A program made the position numbers and the translations under genes. This document shows positions 32,601-43,994 of a stretch of 64,000 bases of DNA, in pieces (within the stretch, counting starts at the first letter, position 1; every line of letters starts with the position of its first letter). The DNA is from Antedon mediterranea (taxonomy: Eukaryota > Echinodermata > Crinoidea > Comatulida > Antedonidae), in assembly GCF_964355755.1 (NCBI RefSeq), contig NC_092680.1, positions 21,057,001-21,121,000 of the forward strand, read 5' to 3'. Under the pieces are notes generated by a model. It had not been told where the DNA came from and searched no databases. It saw only the letters and a program-made list of their open reading frames with translations.

Positions 32601-35600
32601 ATGTTGTATGTGTTCATTTATTTGTATGCTGTATGTGTTCATTTATTTGTATGTTGTATGAGTTCATTTATTTGTATACTGTATGTGTTCATTTATTTGT
32701 ATGTTGTATGAGTTCATTTATTTGTATACTGTATGTGTTCATTTATTTGTATGTTGTATGAGTTCATTTATTTGTATACTGTATGTGTTCATTTATTTGT
32801 ATGTTGTATGAGTTCTTTTATTTGTAAGTTGTATGAGTTCTTTTATTTGTATGTTGTATGAGTTCTTTTATTTGTAAGTTGTATGTGTTCATTTATTTGT
32901 ATGTTGTATGTGTTCATTTATTTGTATGTTGTATGTGTTCATTTATTTGTATACTGTATGTGTTCATTTATTTGTATGTTGTATGTGTTCATTTATTTGT
33001 ATGTTGTATGAGTTCTTTTATTTGTATGTTGTATGAGTTCTTTTATTTGTAAGTTGTATGTGTTCATTTATTTGTATGTTGTATGTGTTCATTTATTTGT
33101 ATGTTGTATGAGTTCATTTATTTGTATACTGTATGTGTTCATTTATTTGTATGTTGTATGAGTTCATTTATTTGTATGTTGTATGTGTTCATTTATTTGT
33201 ATGTTGTATGAGTTCATTTATTTGTATACTGTATGTGTTCATTTATTTGTATGTTGTATGAGTTCATTTATTTGTATGTTGTATGTGTTCATTTATTTGT
33301 ATGTTGTATGAGTTCATTTATTTGTATACTGTATGAGTTCATTTATTTGTATGTTGTATGTGTTCATTTATTTGTAAGTTGTATGTGTTCATTTATTTGT
33401 ATGTTGTATGTGTTCATTTATTTGTATGTTGTATGAGTTCATTTATTTGTATACTGTATGTGTTCATTTATTTGTATGTTGTATGTGTTCATTTATTTGT
33501 ATGTTGTATGAGTTCATTTATTTGTATACTGTATGTGTTCATTTATTTGTATGTTGTATGTGTTCATTTATTTGTATACTGTATGTGTTCATTTATTTGT
33601 ATGCTGTATGTGTTCATTTATTTGTAAGTTGTATGAGTTCATTTATTTGTATACTGTATGTGTTCATTTATTTGTATGTTGTATGAGTTCATTTATTTGT
33701 ATACTGTATGTGTTCATTTATTTGTATGTTGTATGAGTTCATTTATTTGTATACTGTATGTGTTCATTTATTTGTATGCTGTATGTGTTCATTTATTTGT
33801 AAGTTGTATGAGTTCATTTATTTGTATACTGTATGTGTTCATTTATTTGTATGTTGTATGTGTTCATTTATTTGTATGCTGTATGTGTTCATTTATTTAT
33901 ATACTGTATGTGTTCATTTATTTGTATGTTGTATGAGTTCCTTTATTTGTATACTGTATGTGTTCATTTATTTGTATGTTGTATGTGTTCATTTATTTGT
34001 ATGTTGTATGTGTTCATTTATTTGTATACTGTATGTGTTCATTTATTTGTATACTGTATGTGTTCATTTATTTGTATGTTGTATGAGTTCATTTATTTGT
34101 ATACTGTATGTGTTCATTTATTTGTATGCTGTATGTGTTCATTTATTTGTAAGTTGTATGAGTTCATTTATTTGTATACTGTATGTGTTCATTTATTTGT
34201 ATGTTGTATGTGTTCATTTATTTGTATGCTGTATGTGTTCATTTATTTATATACTGTATGTGTTCATTTATTTGTATGTTGTATGAGTTCCTTTATTTGT
34301 ATACTGTATGTGTTCATTTATTTGTATGCTGTATGTGTTCATTTATTTGTATACTGTATGTGTTCATTTATTTGTATGTTGTATGAGTTCATTTATTTGT
34401 ATGTTGTATGTGTTCATTTATTTGTATACTGTATGTGTTCATTTATTTGTATACTGTATGAGTTCATTTATTTGTATGTTGTATGTGTTCATTTATTTGT
34501 ATACTGTATGTGTTCATTTATTTGTATGTTGTATGTGTTCATTTATTTGTAAGTAGTATGAGTTCATTTATTTGTATACTGTATGTGTTCATTTATTTGT
34601 ATGTTGTATGTGTTCATTTATTTGTATGTTGTATGTGTTCATTTATTTGTATACTGTATGTGTTCATTTATTTGTAAGTTGTATGTGTTCATTTATTTGT
34701 ATACTGTATGTGTTCATTTATTTATATACTGTATGTGTTCATTTATTTGTATGTTGTATGTGTTCATTTATTTGTATACTGTATGAGTTCATTTATTTGT
34801 ATACTGTATGTGTTCATTTATTTGTATACTGTATGTGTTCTTTTATTTGTATGTTGTATGTGTTCATTTATTTGTATACTGTATGTGTTCATTTATTTGT
34901 ATACTGTATGTGTTCATTTATTTGTAAGTTGTATGAGTTCATTTATTTGTATGTTGTATGAGTTCATTTATTTGTATGTTGTATGTGTTCATTTATTTGT
35001 ATGTTGTATGTGTTCATTTATTTGTATGTTGTATGTGTTCATTTATTTGTATGTTGTATGTGTTCATTTATTTGTATACTGTATGTGTTCATTTATTTGT
35101 ATGTTTTATGTGTTCATTTATTTGTATGTTTTATGAGTTCATTTATTTGTATGTTGTATGTGTTCATTTATTTGTATGTTTTATGAGTTCATTTATTTGT
35201 ATGCTGTATGTGTTCTTTTGTTTGTATGCTGTGATTTTATTTTTAAGTTGTATATGTGTGATTTTATTTGTGTGCTTGCCTTACCTTTAAAGAATTCATG
35301 GACATAAAGTTATTCCAACAGTACGCCCTCTCAGCATTGGAACCCGTTGCACGTGCCTCTTCCCAACCACGGAATGCATACACCATCATCAAATGATCAC
35401 TTTTAGATTCATAAGACAACTTCACTTTCTGGGCATCTGCCTCCTTTTCTTTACCCTAGCATTAAAATCAGAACACACTAGTAACACAGCCAACAATATC
35501 ATACAACTTTGACAGATATGGATTAGTAATGAGAACAATGAATATTTAATATTATATAAAGCTTATTACGATACACTTACCAGTGGAATAAAAAATGGAT

Positions 35601-38600
35601 CTTTGAAGCTGAGAGAAGCAGCGATTGTAAGAATCGGATCCAGACAGCAAAACATTGCTCCAAAAAGGATTAGGCGACCGATTCTTGGCTGGACGGGGAG
35701 TCTAGCAAGATGGTAACCAAGTGAGGTCAAATTCTCCGTCTCATCAAGGGCATTCTTTAAATCAAAATAAAATTATAATTTGTTGTTATCATTATATAAA
35801 TAAAATACTGTAATAATTAATATAAACCAATAATAGTTGAAATATTAGCAAATACTAAGTAAAATACTAAGTACTGTTTTTACCATTTGTTTTAGAGCAG
35901 TCAGAGCTAATTCAACTGAACGATCTTCAGGTTTATCCATGGCTTTGTCTAGAAAATTCCTCACAAGCCCAAGTTTCAAGGTCTGCATTAAGCATAAAAA
36001 GAGAAAAACAAATGCATTCAAGTATGGCAAATGTAATGAAGTTGTTGACTAAACTCAATCAAATTCATGCTTTGAGAAAATCCATTTATTAATTACAGTA
36101 CTTCGCCCCAATTAGTGTTGATGAGCGTAATCAGGATCTTTAAAAATGGGAAGCCCTAACTGGGAGTTAACTTCATTGAGGCTTTCAAAGGGGAGAGGTG
36201 TGCGCACTTAGTGCTACCTTCCTGAATCTGCTTGGTAAACATAAAAATAAAAGGACACATTTTATGTTGTTCCAAGCAGCACACATAAACATTCAAGTAA
36301 TTGTACTCTGCTTCTTGCCTTGATCTGTAAAGCAACTTCTTCCAAAGGCGTCCTTTGCATTTCTGGCAACTGGTAATCCGTCATCAGACTATGACGTAGT
36401 GTGGAGTACAGATGATAACATTCACCGGGTTGAACCCTTCCTGCTCTACCCCTCCGCTGTTTAGCAGCTGCCAGACTAGTCCATTCTGGTTGTAGGGTAC
36501 TAATATTGTTCTTGACATCAAAATTCTTTTCTTTAACTTTACCAGCGTTTATGACAAACACCACGTCTTCAATAGTGATACTCGTTTCTGCAATATTCGT
36601 TGCTATTATAATTTTGCGGACACCTTTTGGTGGTTTTTGAAACACCTGTGTTGATATGTAAAAATAGAAAACAGATCAAAAACATGGTAGATTAAAATAC
36701 ATTAAAATTAGTTAGCTCTGTCTACACTATCAAACTAGTTTGAGAAAAAAAGTGTGATGAGCCCAAATATGGTAGTGATATGACATCATCGTGTCCATAT
36801 ATGGGCACATCACATTTTTTCATAAAGTGTACTCTAATAAATGTAAATAAACACATACAAATGTGTTATATTTAGAATGTTATGAAATGCTTACATCAGA
36901 ACATTTAAGATACTGGCTGCTGCAGTAACTGCAGTATACTAATGTTGACATAGTCCCTGAGTATCTTACCTCATGCACCCATATATGGACATGATGATGT
37001 CATATCACTACCATATTTAAGCATATCACTACCATATTTGGGCACATTACACTTTGATAGTGTAGACAGTGCCTTACCTCATGCTGGTTGACTGTAGGCA
37101 TCATTGAATGTAAAGGAATAATACGATAGTCTCTTGACTTAAACATTCGTTGAGTCATCAATTTGTCATTCAATTTACTTATCTGATCCCAACCAGGAAG
37201 AAATACTAAAATAGCTCCATCCTATTAATTGAATAAAACAATGTAAATTTATTTTATTTGTACTTGAATGTTTTAAAAAGATTTACTATACAACAGAACC
37301 CCTTACCAAGGTGGATACACAGGTCCCAAAAAGTGTCCCCTGAATAGGGGTTATCCGTAGTGGTAAAACATATACTTCACCTTGTACATTTGGGAAGTGT
37401 TTTTATGTAATAGGAGTGTCCCCTAAAAAGGGGTTATCCGTAGTGATAAAACATATACTTCACCTTGTACATTTGGAAAGTGTTTTTATGTAATAGGAGT
37501 GTCCCCTAAAAAGGGGTTATCCGTAGTGGTAAAACATATACTTCCCCTTGTACTTTAGGGAAGTGTTTTTATGTAATAGGAGTGTCCCCTGAATAAGGGT
37601 TATCCGTAGTGGTAAAACATATACTTCACCTTGTACATTTGGAAAGTGTTTTTATGTAATAGGAGTGTCCCCTGAAAAGGGGTTATCCGTAGTGGTAAAA
37701 CATATACTTCACCTTGTACTTTAGGGAAGTGTTTTTATGTAATAGGAGTGTCCCCTGAATAAGGGTTATCCGTAGTGGTAAAACATATACTTCCCCTTGT
37801 ACGTTTCATAGGAAAGTGTTTTTATGTAATAGGAGTGTCTTCTGAATAGAGGTGTCCCAAAGTAGGGGTATCACTGTATGGTATTCAGTATATTATTAAC
37901 TGTAGTATTTGTGGAATTTATTCATTATCTTGTATCTAAAGTCTACACCTACTGTACATTTCATTTCATCTTTAATTCAGAATAATTTACATTCATTTAT
38001 TTACACATTAGAAACTGTTGTAATATACTAATCCTTTTTTCGCACTTGGATACAAATAAGTATATATAGTTTAATGAACTTACGCCTTTCTCTCGCACAA
38101 TGTATAAAATGGTTTGCAGTATCATGTTGTAATCTATAATATCATGGTCCATATGCATAAGGCTGTTGACTGTCTCCTCATCATTTCTAAATAGCAACAC
38201 AAAACAAACAAATGTATAAAACTTTACACTATCTATATTTTACTACTATATATATCTTTAATTAAACAAGTGGAAATAACTACAATACAATCATAATGTG
38301 CCATAGTTGTATTCGTAAAATGAAATATTTGAAATAATTATGACAATTATTTATATTTTTACATTAGCTAATGCTACAGTATGTCATGGAGTTGTTTATT
38401 TGTCTTTTTTCTAGTTAGGTGTGGTATAAGACAAGTTCTTTTACTTCTAATTTCGATCCCTGAAAGAGTTTCTATTATTGGATCATTTAATTTACTATAA
38501 ATTCTTGTTATTTTTGGACTGTTTCAAACAATACTGTTTCCACAACAAAATGGATGAAGAAAGTCTACATATATTCTCTTATTTTATGAAAATGTATAAA

Positions 38601-41600
38601 ATTGAAACCTATCTGTTGAGGAAAATAATATAGTATAAACACACAAATAAGAACTTATTATATTTCACTTGTTATATTAGTGTTACTTTACGGCTGTGAG
38701 ACATGGAAAATAACAGAAGGGGACAACAAGAAACTTGACACATTTAAATTTAAATGTTTGCGAAGAATATTGAAGATTAGATGGCCATATACCATTTCAA
38801 ATATTGACATATTAATCAAAACCAACATGAGAAGCAGAATAAGCGATGAAGTGGATTGGACATGTGTTACGAATAGAGGATTACAGCTTTAACATGGTGT
38901 CCTGAAGGAAGGAGAAAAGTTTGACATCCAAAAACAATGTGGAGACGGACAGTAAAAAAAGAGAGAACAGAGTTAGGATGGAAATCATGAAACCTAGCCA
39001 AGCCTGTGGCCAGGGACCGGATGCGTTGGCGGAGGAATCTTGCAGCTATGGGCCAAAGGGCTTGAAGAGGATAAGTGAGTTGAGGTGAGACAAATAAGAA
39101 CTTACAGTTTTCGTTGTTGATCTATATATTCATCAAACATTTCCTGGTACTCCTGTTGCTTTTTCATTTCTTCTTCTCGTACTTGACGTCCTTTACGAAA
39201 TTTGACCCAAACAGGCTCAAACCGTTTGGCCTTCTCCGGAGGAAAGTATCTAATCATTAATCAAAGGCAAATTTTATTTTAATTAACAATATTAGCAAAA
39301 AGAGAAACAGTTTTTAATTTTAATCATTTCTTTTTTTTTAATATTATTTAGGCAAATTTCCAAGAATAACCATAAGCGAAATAATTCACTATCAATATCA
39401 ATCCTGTTCACAAGACAAACATACACAAGATGTTCTACATAAACAAAGTCTTATTACAAGTATTTGGGAGTGGAGTTATAATCCTTAGATTGGAAGCCTA
39501 GCATCTTAACCGTCAAGCCACAACTCCACTTTATCATGAATTGTAAAACAAGTAAATGTATTGTACCTAGTAAGTTTCAGCACATCCTCAAGGAAATATT
39601 CTTGTACTGGAAATGTGAATCCTGGAATATTTAACATAGGACAATTTCCAAAATACTCTGAAAACTTGCTTGCGTTCAATGTTGCACTCATCAAGATAAG
39701 CTTCAAATTGGGCCTAGAACACAGAAAATGTGAAAATACAAAATGTGAACACAGAAAATGTGAACAACACACAAAATGTGAACAACACACAAAATGTGAA
39801 CAACAAACTAAGTGTGAACACACAAAACGTGAACACAGAAAATGTGAACACACAAAACGTGAACACAGAAAATGTGAACAACACACAAAATGTGAACACA
39901 CAAAACGTGAACACAGAAAATGTGAACAACACACAAAATGTAAAAACAGAAAATGTGAACACACAAACTATGAACACAGAAAATGTGAACACAGAAAATG
40001 TGAACACAGAAAATGTGAACAAAGAAAATGTGAACACAGAAAAGGTGAACACAGAAAATGTGAAAACAGAAAAGGTGAACACAGAAAAGGTGAACACAGA
40101 AAATGTGAACACAGAAAATGTGAACACAGAAAATGTGAACCCACAAACTGTGAACAACACACGAAATGTGAACAAAGAAAATGTGAACACACAAAATGTA
40201 AACACACAAAATGTGAACACAGAAAATGTGAACACAGAAAATGACAACACACAAAATATAAACACACAATACCAGACATGTTATCATACTATAAAGCAGT
40301 TCCGACAAATGTTGTGCTTTAAAGTCATTCAAAATTTGTGGTGGACTGAACATTTTTTTTTTAATTCTAAATTCTTCAAGTAGTATTAGGAAATGTATAT
40401 ATATTGTATCCTATGTAAAAAATGGCCCATGGACTTTTTCTTTAGATTTAATAAAAACAATATTGTGCTTACCGTTTAGGAAGGATATCTCTTAACATGA
40501 TAAGAAGAAAGTCAGAGAGAACATCACGTTCATGAATTTCATCTAGTATCACATGACTTGTACTATGCAAATCACTGGAATAAAAAAGAATGTCTTTACT
40601 ATTTTTGGTTTATACCAAGATAATAACTTTGAACAAAAAACAGCTGTCAACCAGCAACTAAAAGAAAATTGAATTCAACTGAAAGAAACACTATAAGCAA
40701 TCTATAAACTTTAGCAAATTTAGTAATTTGGAAAATTTTCTATTTGATGCATTAATAAGCTCTCAACCAGATTGACCCGCTTAGGGAAACACGACCAGAA
40801 TGAAAATCGCAGGTATGTGCTCTTGTACTTTAAAAAAGGGTAGCATGATTCTTTTCTTGCATGGCGTTGGCAAAGCAAATTCGCGTAATGGAAAAAAAGG
40901 CTTTAAATATCCAAAATCAAATGTCATATAACTTGTGCCTGTTTTGCGTATCTACAAATTTCAGCTCCAAATTATAGTGCTAGGTATTTTGTCAGTTACT
41001 TTGAAGGAACGAAAAAGTGTTCTTTTTAAAATTGAGTTTAATTCCGTTTAAAGATGTATTGACCCATGATTAATTCCAAAAAAATAAAAAATTAAAGATT
41101 TTGGAAAAAAGGTGGGTCATTTTGAAGTATCATAATAGTTATTAACTTTCACTAAAAATTAGTCGAAAAAAAATCATTTAACTAAAATACAGATGTTTTT
41201 TTCTCACTTTACTGCCAGTCAAGGTTTTCGATCAAAACATATCCCATAATGCAACGCGCTTGTGTGGCTACTCTGTATGCATAATCATAAAACTTCCTCA
41301 CGATCTGTGTAAAAAAATACCTTCTCAACCATGACGAGTTGTAAACAATCATAATTAGCATATCATGCATGCATACTCGTGAAACCTTTGTTTACTTTCG
41401 CTCGCGAAGATTTTCTCGACAAAATGTAATCAAATTAATTTCCCTTATAATTACGTAAACTTGTTGTTTTTTAAGTTTGAAGTTCGAAGTTAAAGTGAAT
41501 AACTTTAATATTACTTTGATATGGCCTATTTAAATTCAGAATATTTCGACCTTCATTTTCAAGGAACAATACATCTTTAAATACTAACCTGTCACATTCC

Positions 41601-43898
41601 ATCCATTTCAGTAAGATTCCTGTAGTACAGTAAATGATACAACCTTGTTGTCTAGGAAACTCCACTTCCAATCGGATTTGGTACCCACAACTGTTACCAC
41701 GGCCGCAGGGCTCAGCTCTTTCTGCAGCTACACGCTGTGCAACCTAATCAATGTTCAACAAATTAATTTAAAATAGAGGAGCTTCAGGATAAATGTTTTA
41801 TTTTAATATAAGTTCAACATTTAATCAATATAAGAATAATAATAATTCAATTTTCACTTACAGATATTGCACTTATTCGTCTAGGCTGTGTACATACAAT
41901 TCTGCATAATGAACCTTGACCTTGCCTTATTTGGTCATCAAGGATGAACTGTGATACCTGTGTTGTTTTTCCACAACCTGTTTCTCCACTTAGTACTACC
42001 ACCTGATTAGAGTTAATGACATCTATAATTTCCTGAAAAAAAATTAATTACTTTTAGTGTCAACTAGATGTTGACAACTCATTTTGTATTGTCATGTAAA
42101 GTGAGTACCTACTCAACTAGTACCCTTTTCACATCTGCATAAATTATTACAACTTTTAACAGCTTGTAACCAGGTTTGAACTGATTTATTACATGTTTTC
42201 ATACACGCATACACACGAACCCCGCGAAATCTCGGAAGGAATGCGTAGTTGCGCGCTATTTGATAGCTAGGATCGGCCAGTTTACCAGGGCAATACACGT
42301 GCACGCAGTAAGAACTTGGAACATCTCGGAACAAAAACATGCCTCTCGTCAGTGTGTTTTTATCCGGAGATTTCACAGAGGTCCCCAGTGAAATCTCGGC
42401 GAGATTTTCCACAACATTGTATTCACACTATGCTAACCTAGTTACAACTTGTTACAAGTTGTTACAATTTGCAGATGTTAAAAGGGTATAAGCCAACAGG
42501 CAGTGCTAGTCATTTGTTGTTATTACATGATCATACAAGAATTGGGCAAACAAAATCTGCGGCTTTTCAACCATAAAACAATTATTGACTGCTTCAAAAC
42601 TAGAATACCTGTTGCATCTTGTAGCTTGGAAGCTTCTGTCGAAATTCTTGCATACGTTTATAAACCATATTATTTTCTTTCGATTCCAACTCCTTTAAGA
42701 AAGTTTCATTTAGTTCTTGATTGTCTCTAAGCTTCTGCGAGTAAAATGCTTTATTGTTGTCTACACTTTTGCTGTTATCTATAAATACACAACCAAGTAA
42801 TACATTCTAAAATAATTTATAGAATTAAAAAATATAAATTTAATGTAGATAGTTAATAAATTAAGATCATTTTTATAACTACTGCAAACTGTCTACACTA
42901 TCAAACTAGTTTTACAATAAAAATGTGATGCGATGTGCCCAAATATGGTAATGATGCCTACATAATGGTAGTGGTATGACATCATCATGTCCTTATATGG
43001 GCAATATAAACTTGTGTAGTATAGACAGAGATGGTCAGATTTTTTGACCAACTTTTACTTGCAAATTGTTTTGCTGGTGTTAGTCTCAGTGTACTTGGTA
43101 TAAATTACAATTTACGTCAGAATAAAGAAAATATAAATATGACCAATTAATAATACTTTCAACATTCAATAATTATATTTAAATAAAGAATTTGTCAGTC
43201 AGCAGCATAAAATAAGTTGAAAAATCACAAACTGTGGGAGTCTGAAAGGTCATCTCTTGTGTCGTCTGACTTGACATCTGACAACAAACGGTTGATGCGG
43301 TTTATATGACTATCCTGCATCACTACGGTTGGTTCCTAAAAAAGAAGGAGGCGACTTGTTAGAGGGAGCTATTGATTTTTTAAACAGTTTTTATGGATTC
43401 TAGATCCAAACAATGACCAATGAACCAATACATATCAGGTTTTGGGTCGTCTGGACCAGAATCTACCAAAATTGAGAAGTTACAATTATCTGGCAAAAAA
43501 TTAAAAAATTATTAAACAGTCATTGCATCATTTAGGGCGAAACTGAGAGAATATTTTTTATGATTTAATTAAACAATTACCCGGTCTATTTGCTTTTGTT
43601 GTGCTTTCGCTCTTTGAGCATACCACATGCCAATCTCCCGACCTTTTAGGCCTGGAGGTGGACCACCTCTGCCACCTCGTCCTCCTCTGCTGCCTCTTCT
43701 TCCGCCACCTTGTCCTCCTCTGCTGCCTCTTCCTCCGCCACTTCGTCCTCCTCTGTTACCCCTGTTATCTATGTCTCTTCTATCTTCATATCCTTCAGCT
43801 TCACGTCCATAGTTTCTATACGCTCCATAGCCACGGTTTCCCCTTCTTGGACCACCACCTCCACGTCCTCTCCACGAGCCATGGCCCGGTTCGGCCAT
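29642..43898 (-). CDS. DHX36: DHX36 (RHAU) G-quadruplex DEAH helicase, 19 coding exons, 995 aa
   Basis: Coding exons, 5' to 3': 43581-43898, 43233-43335, 42609-42778, 41862-42032, 41589-41743, 40473-40574, 39567-39713, 39106-39249, 38084-38186, 37078-37221, 36319-36645, 35884-35982, 35581-35754, 35285-35455, 31851-31950, 31427-31523, 30936-31056, 30375-30530, 29642-29827. Phases agree throughout (996 codons with stop; human about 1008 aa). Gly/Arg-rich N-terminus 1-80; RHAU-specific G4-binding motif [14 protein letters not shown] (81-94); Walker A GETGCGKT (213-220); DEIH (317-320); SAT (349-351); TNIAETSIT (535-543); QRRGRAGR (582-589); then winged-helix, ratchet and OB-fold regions ([20 protein letters not shown]). 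It unwinds DNA and RNA quadruplexes in nucleus and cytoplasm. The acidic C-terminal tail (DDEDDDDES) is unusual. Intron 11 uses a GC donor (AAG|GCAAGA). A 5' non-coding exon probably precedes (acceptor before 43994). Confidence 0.95.
29922..29989. mobile_element. Family A MITE, internally deleted (DHX36 last intron)
   Basis: Ends AAGCTCTGTCTACACT and AGTGTAGACAGAGCTT remain with only a short centre (GGGCACATCACAC); 68 bp in all. Confidence 0.75.
30067..30201. mobile_element. Family A MITE (DHX36 last intron)
   Basis: Complete copy, AAGCTCTGTCTACACTATTA to GGTGCGGACAGAGCAT, lying 78 bp from the internally deleted copy. Confidence 0.8.
30270..30370. repeat. Retroelement-like tail with CCATTAAA repeats (DHX36 last intron)
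   Basis: A GCGCATAGAGAC...TTGCGCTATATAAATTTAAA end is followed by five CCATTAAA-type units running up to the exon 18 donor at 30374. The TTGCGCTATATAAAT string is common at animal SINE/LINE 3' ends. Parent element not identified. Confidence 0.45.
31626..31814. mobile_element. Family A MITE with internal tandem expansion (DHX36 intron 15)
   Basis: Between the ends, the 21-base unit ATATGACCAAATATGGTAGTG is repeated several times. Expanded centres of the same kind occur at 59015-59172. Confidence 0.75.
32165..35275. repeat. 3.1-kb minisatellite, 25-bp unit, about 120 copies (DHX36 intron 14)
   Basis: The core unit combines GTATGTGTTCATTTATTT with GTATGTT. Variants alternate GTGTTC/GAGTTC and ATGTTG/ATACTG/AAGTTG/ATGCTG. 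Since 25 is one more than a multiple of 3, all three plus-strand frames stay open for long stretches and give the same 25-residue repeat ([17 protein letters not shown]...). These are not genes. A 350-bp block (14 units) with rare variants at 33770-33950 recurs at 34120-34300. The right edge is about 10 bp from the exon 14 donor. Confidence 0.95.
36714..36830. mobile_element. Family A MITE, right end eroded (DHX36 intron 10)
   Basis: Good left end AGCTCTGTCTACACTATC; the right end decays after CATAAAGTGTACTC. Confidence 0.7.
36976..37076. mobile_element. Family A MITE touching the exon 10 splice donor
   Basis: The right terminal inverted repeat (AGTGTAGACAGTGCCTT on this strand) runs to 37076. 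DHX36 exon 10 ends at 37078, so the donor reads GAG|GTAAGGCACTG on the transcript strand and intron bases from +3 on coincide with the MITE terminus. The left end is truncated. Confidence 0.65.
37325..37855. repeat. 83-bp tandem array, about six copies (DHX36 intron 9)
   Basis: GGTTATCCGTAG recurs every 83 bases (37351, 37434, 37517, 37600, 37683, 37766). Units also carry AAACATATACTTCACCTTG and AGGAGTGTCCCCT. Copies differ by a few bases. Non-coding. Confidence 0.9.
38655..39080 (+). pseudogene. LINE reverse-transcriptase C-terminal fragment in DHX36 intron 8
   Basis: Plus-strand frames with stops and shifts encode the typical tail of RTE/BovB-like LINE proteins: [33 protein letters not shown], then (in other frames) an HVLRM-like remnant, [21 protein letters not shown] and [12 protein letters not shown]. 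It is antisense to DHX36, with no intact frame or 5' part. Dead insertion. Confidence 0.75.
39460..39532 (-). mobile_element. tRNA-derived SINE head (DHX36 intron 7)
   Basis: The minus strand has a box-A-like TGGCTTGACGGTTAAGATGC (39508-39527) and a degenerate box B (GGATTATAACTCC, 39476-39488), inside an acceptor-stem-like pair GTGGAGT / ACTCCAC. It resembles a tRNA-derived SINE or decayed tRNA. Confidence 0.5.
39714..40268. repeat. 15-bp minisatellite forming the exon 7 splice-acceptor tract (DHX36 intron 6)
   Basis: Around 37 copies of AATGTGAACACAGAA with variants (ACACAAA, AACAACACA). With a 15-base unit both strands stay open in several frames, giving long artefactual peptides of the NVNTE or CVFTFS type. 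On the DHX36 transcript strand the array reads TTTTCTGTGTTC and ends exactly at TAG|GCC, the 3' splice site of exon 7 (39713). Confidence 0.9.
41047..41580. mobile_element. Family C TIR element, long form (DHX36 intron 5)
   Basis: Starts TTTAAAGATGTATTGACCC and ends AAGGAACAATACATCTTTAA, nine bases from the exon 5 donor. At about 530 bp it is the longest family C copy; the inner 41200-41480 stretch may be extra sequence. Non-coding. Confidence 0.6.
42884..43032. mobile_element. Family A MITE (DHX36 intron 2)
   Basis: Diverged copy: ACTGTCTACACTATCAAACT at the left, GTAGTATAGACAGAGA at the right, with an extra GCGAT duplication inside. Confidence 0.7.
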
Positions 43899-43994
43899 AC
43901 TTAAAGTTAGACTTTGTCTAAAAGTAGTTGATGATGCAAGCCGACAGTTTCTTAGCAGTGCCAGTGACAAAATATGTAACATCCGTTGGTCATT
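43899..43994 (-). promoter_or_regulatory. DHX36 5' leader segment with in-frame upstream ATG
   Basis: A good acceptor (CTTATTTTCAG) ends just above 43994, and the reading frame stays open from there to the main ATG at 43898. An in-frame ATG at 43982 would add 28 residues starting MLHILSLALLRNCRLASS. The main ATG has better context (AGTATGG). A donor AAGAG|GTAAAT at 44689/44688 could end the upstream exon. Confidence 0.5.

Noticed and set aside
32165-35290. Many overlapping plus-strand frames up to 239 codons encoding a Cys/Tyr/Phe-rich repeat
   Set aside because: All come from one 25-bp minisatellite that lacks stops in every forward register; it lies antisense in a DHX36 intron.
39506-40383. 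Long frames on both strands (up to 227 codons) with repeats such as KCEHR, NVNTE and FTFSV
   Set aside because: Products of the 15-bp minisatellite; only 39567-39713 on the minus strand is real coding sequence (DHX36 exon 7).
43601-43921. Plus-strand Pro/Leu/Cys-rich frames over DHX36 exon 1
   Set aside because: Antisense shadows of the Gly/Arg-rich N-terminus of DHX36.
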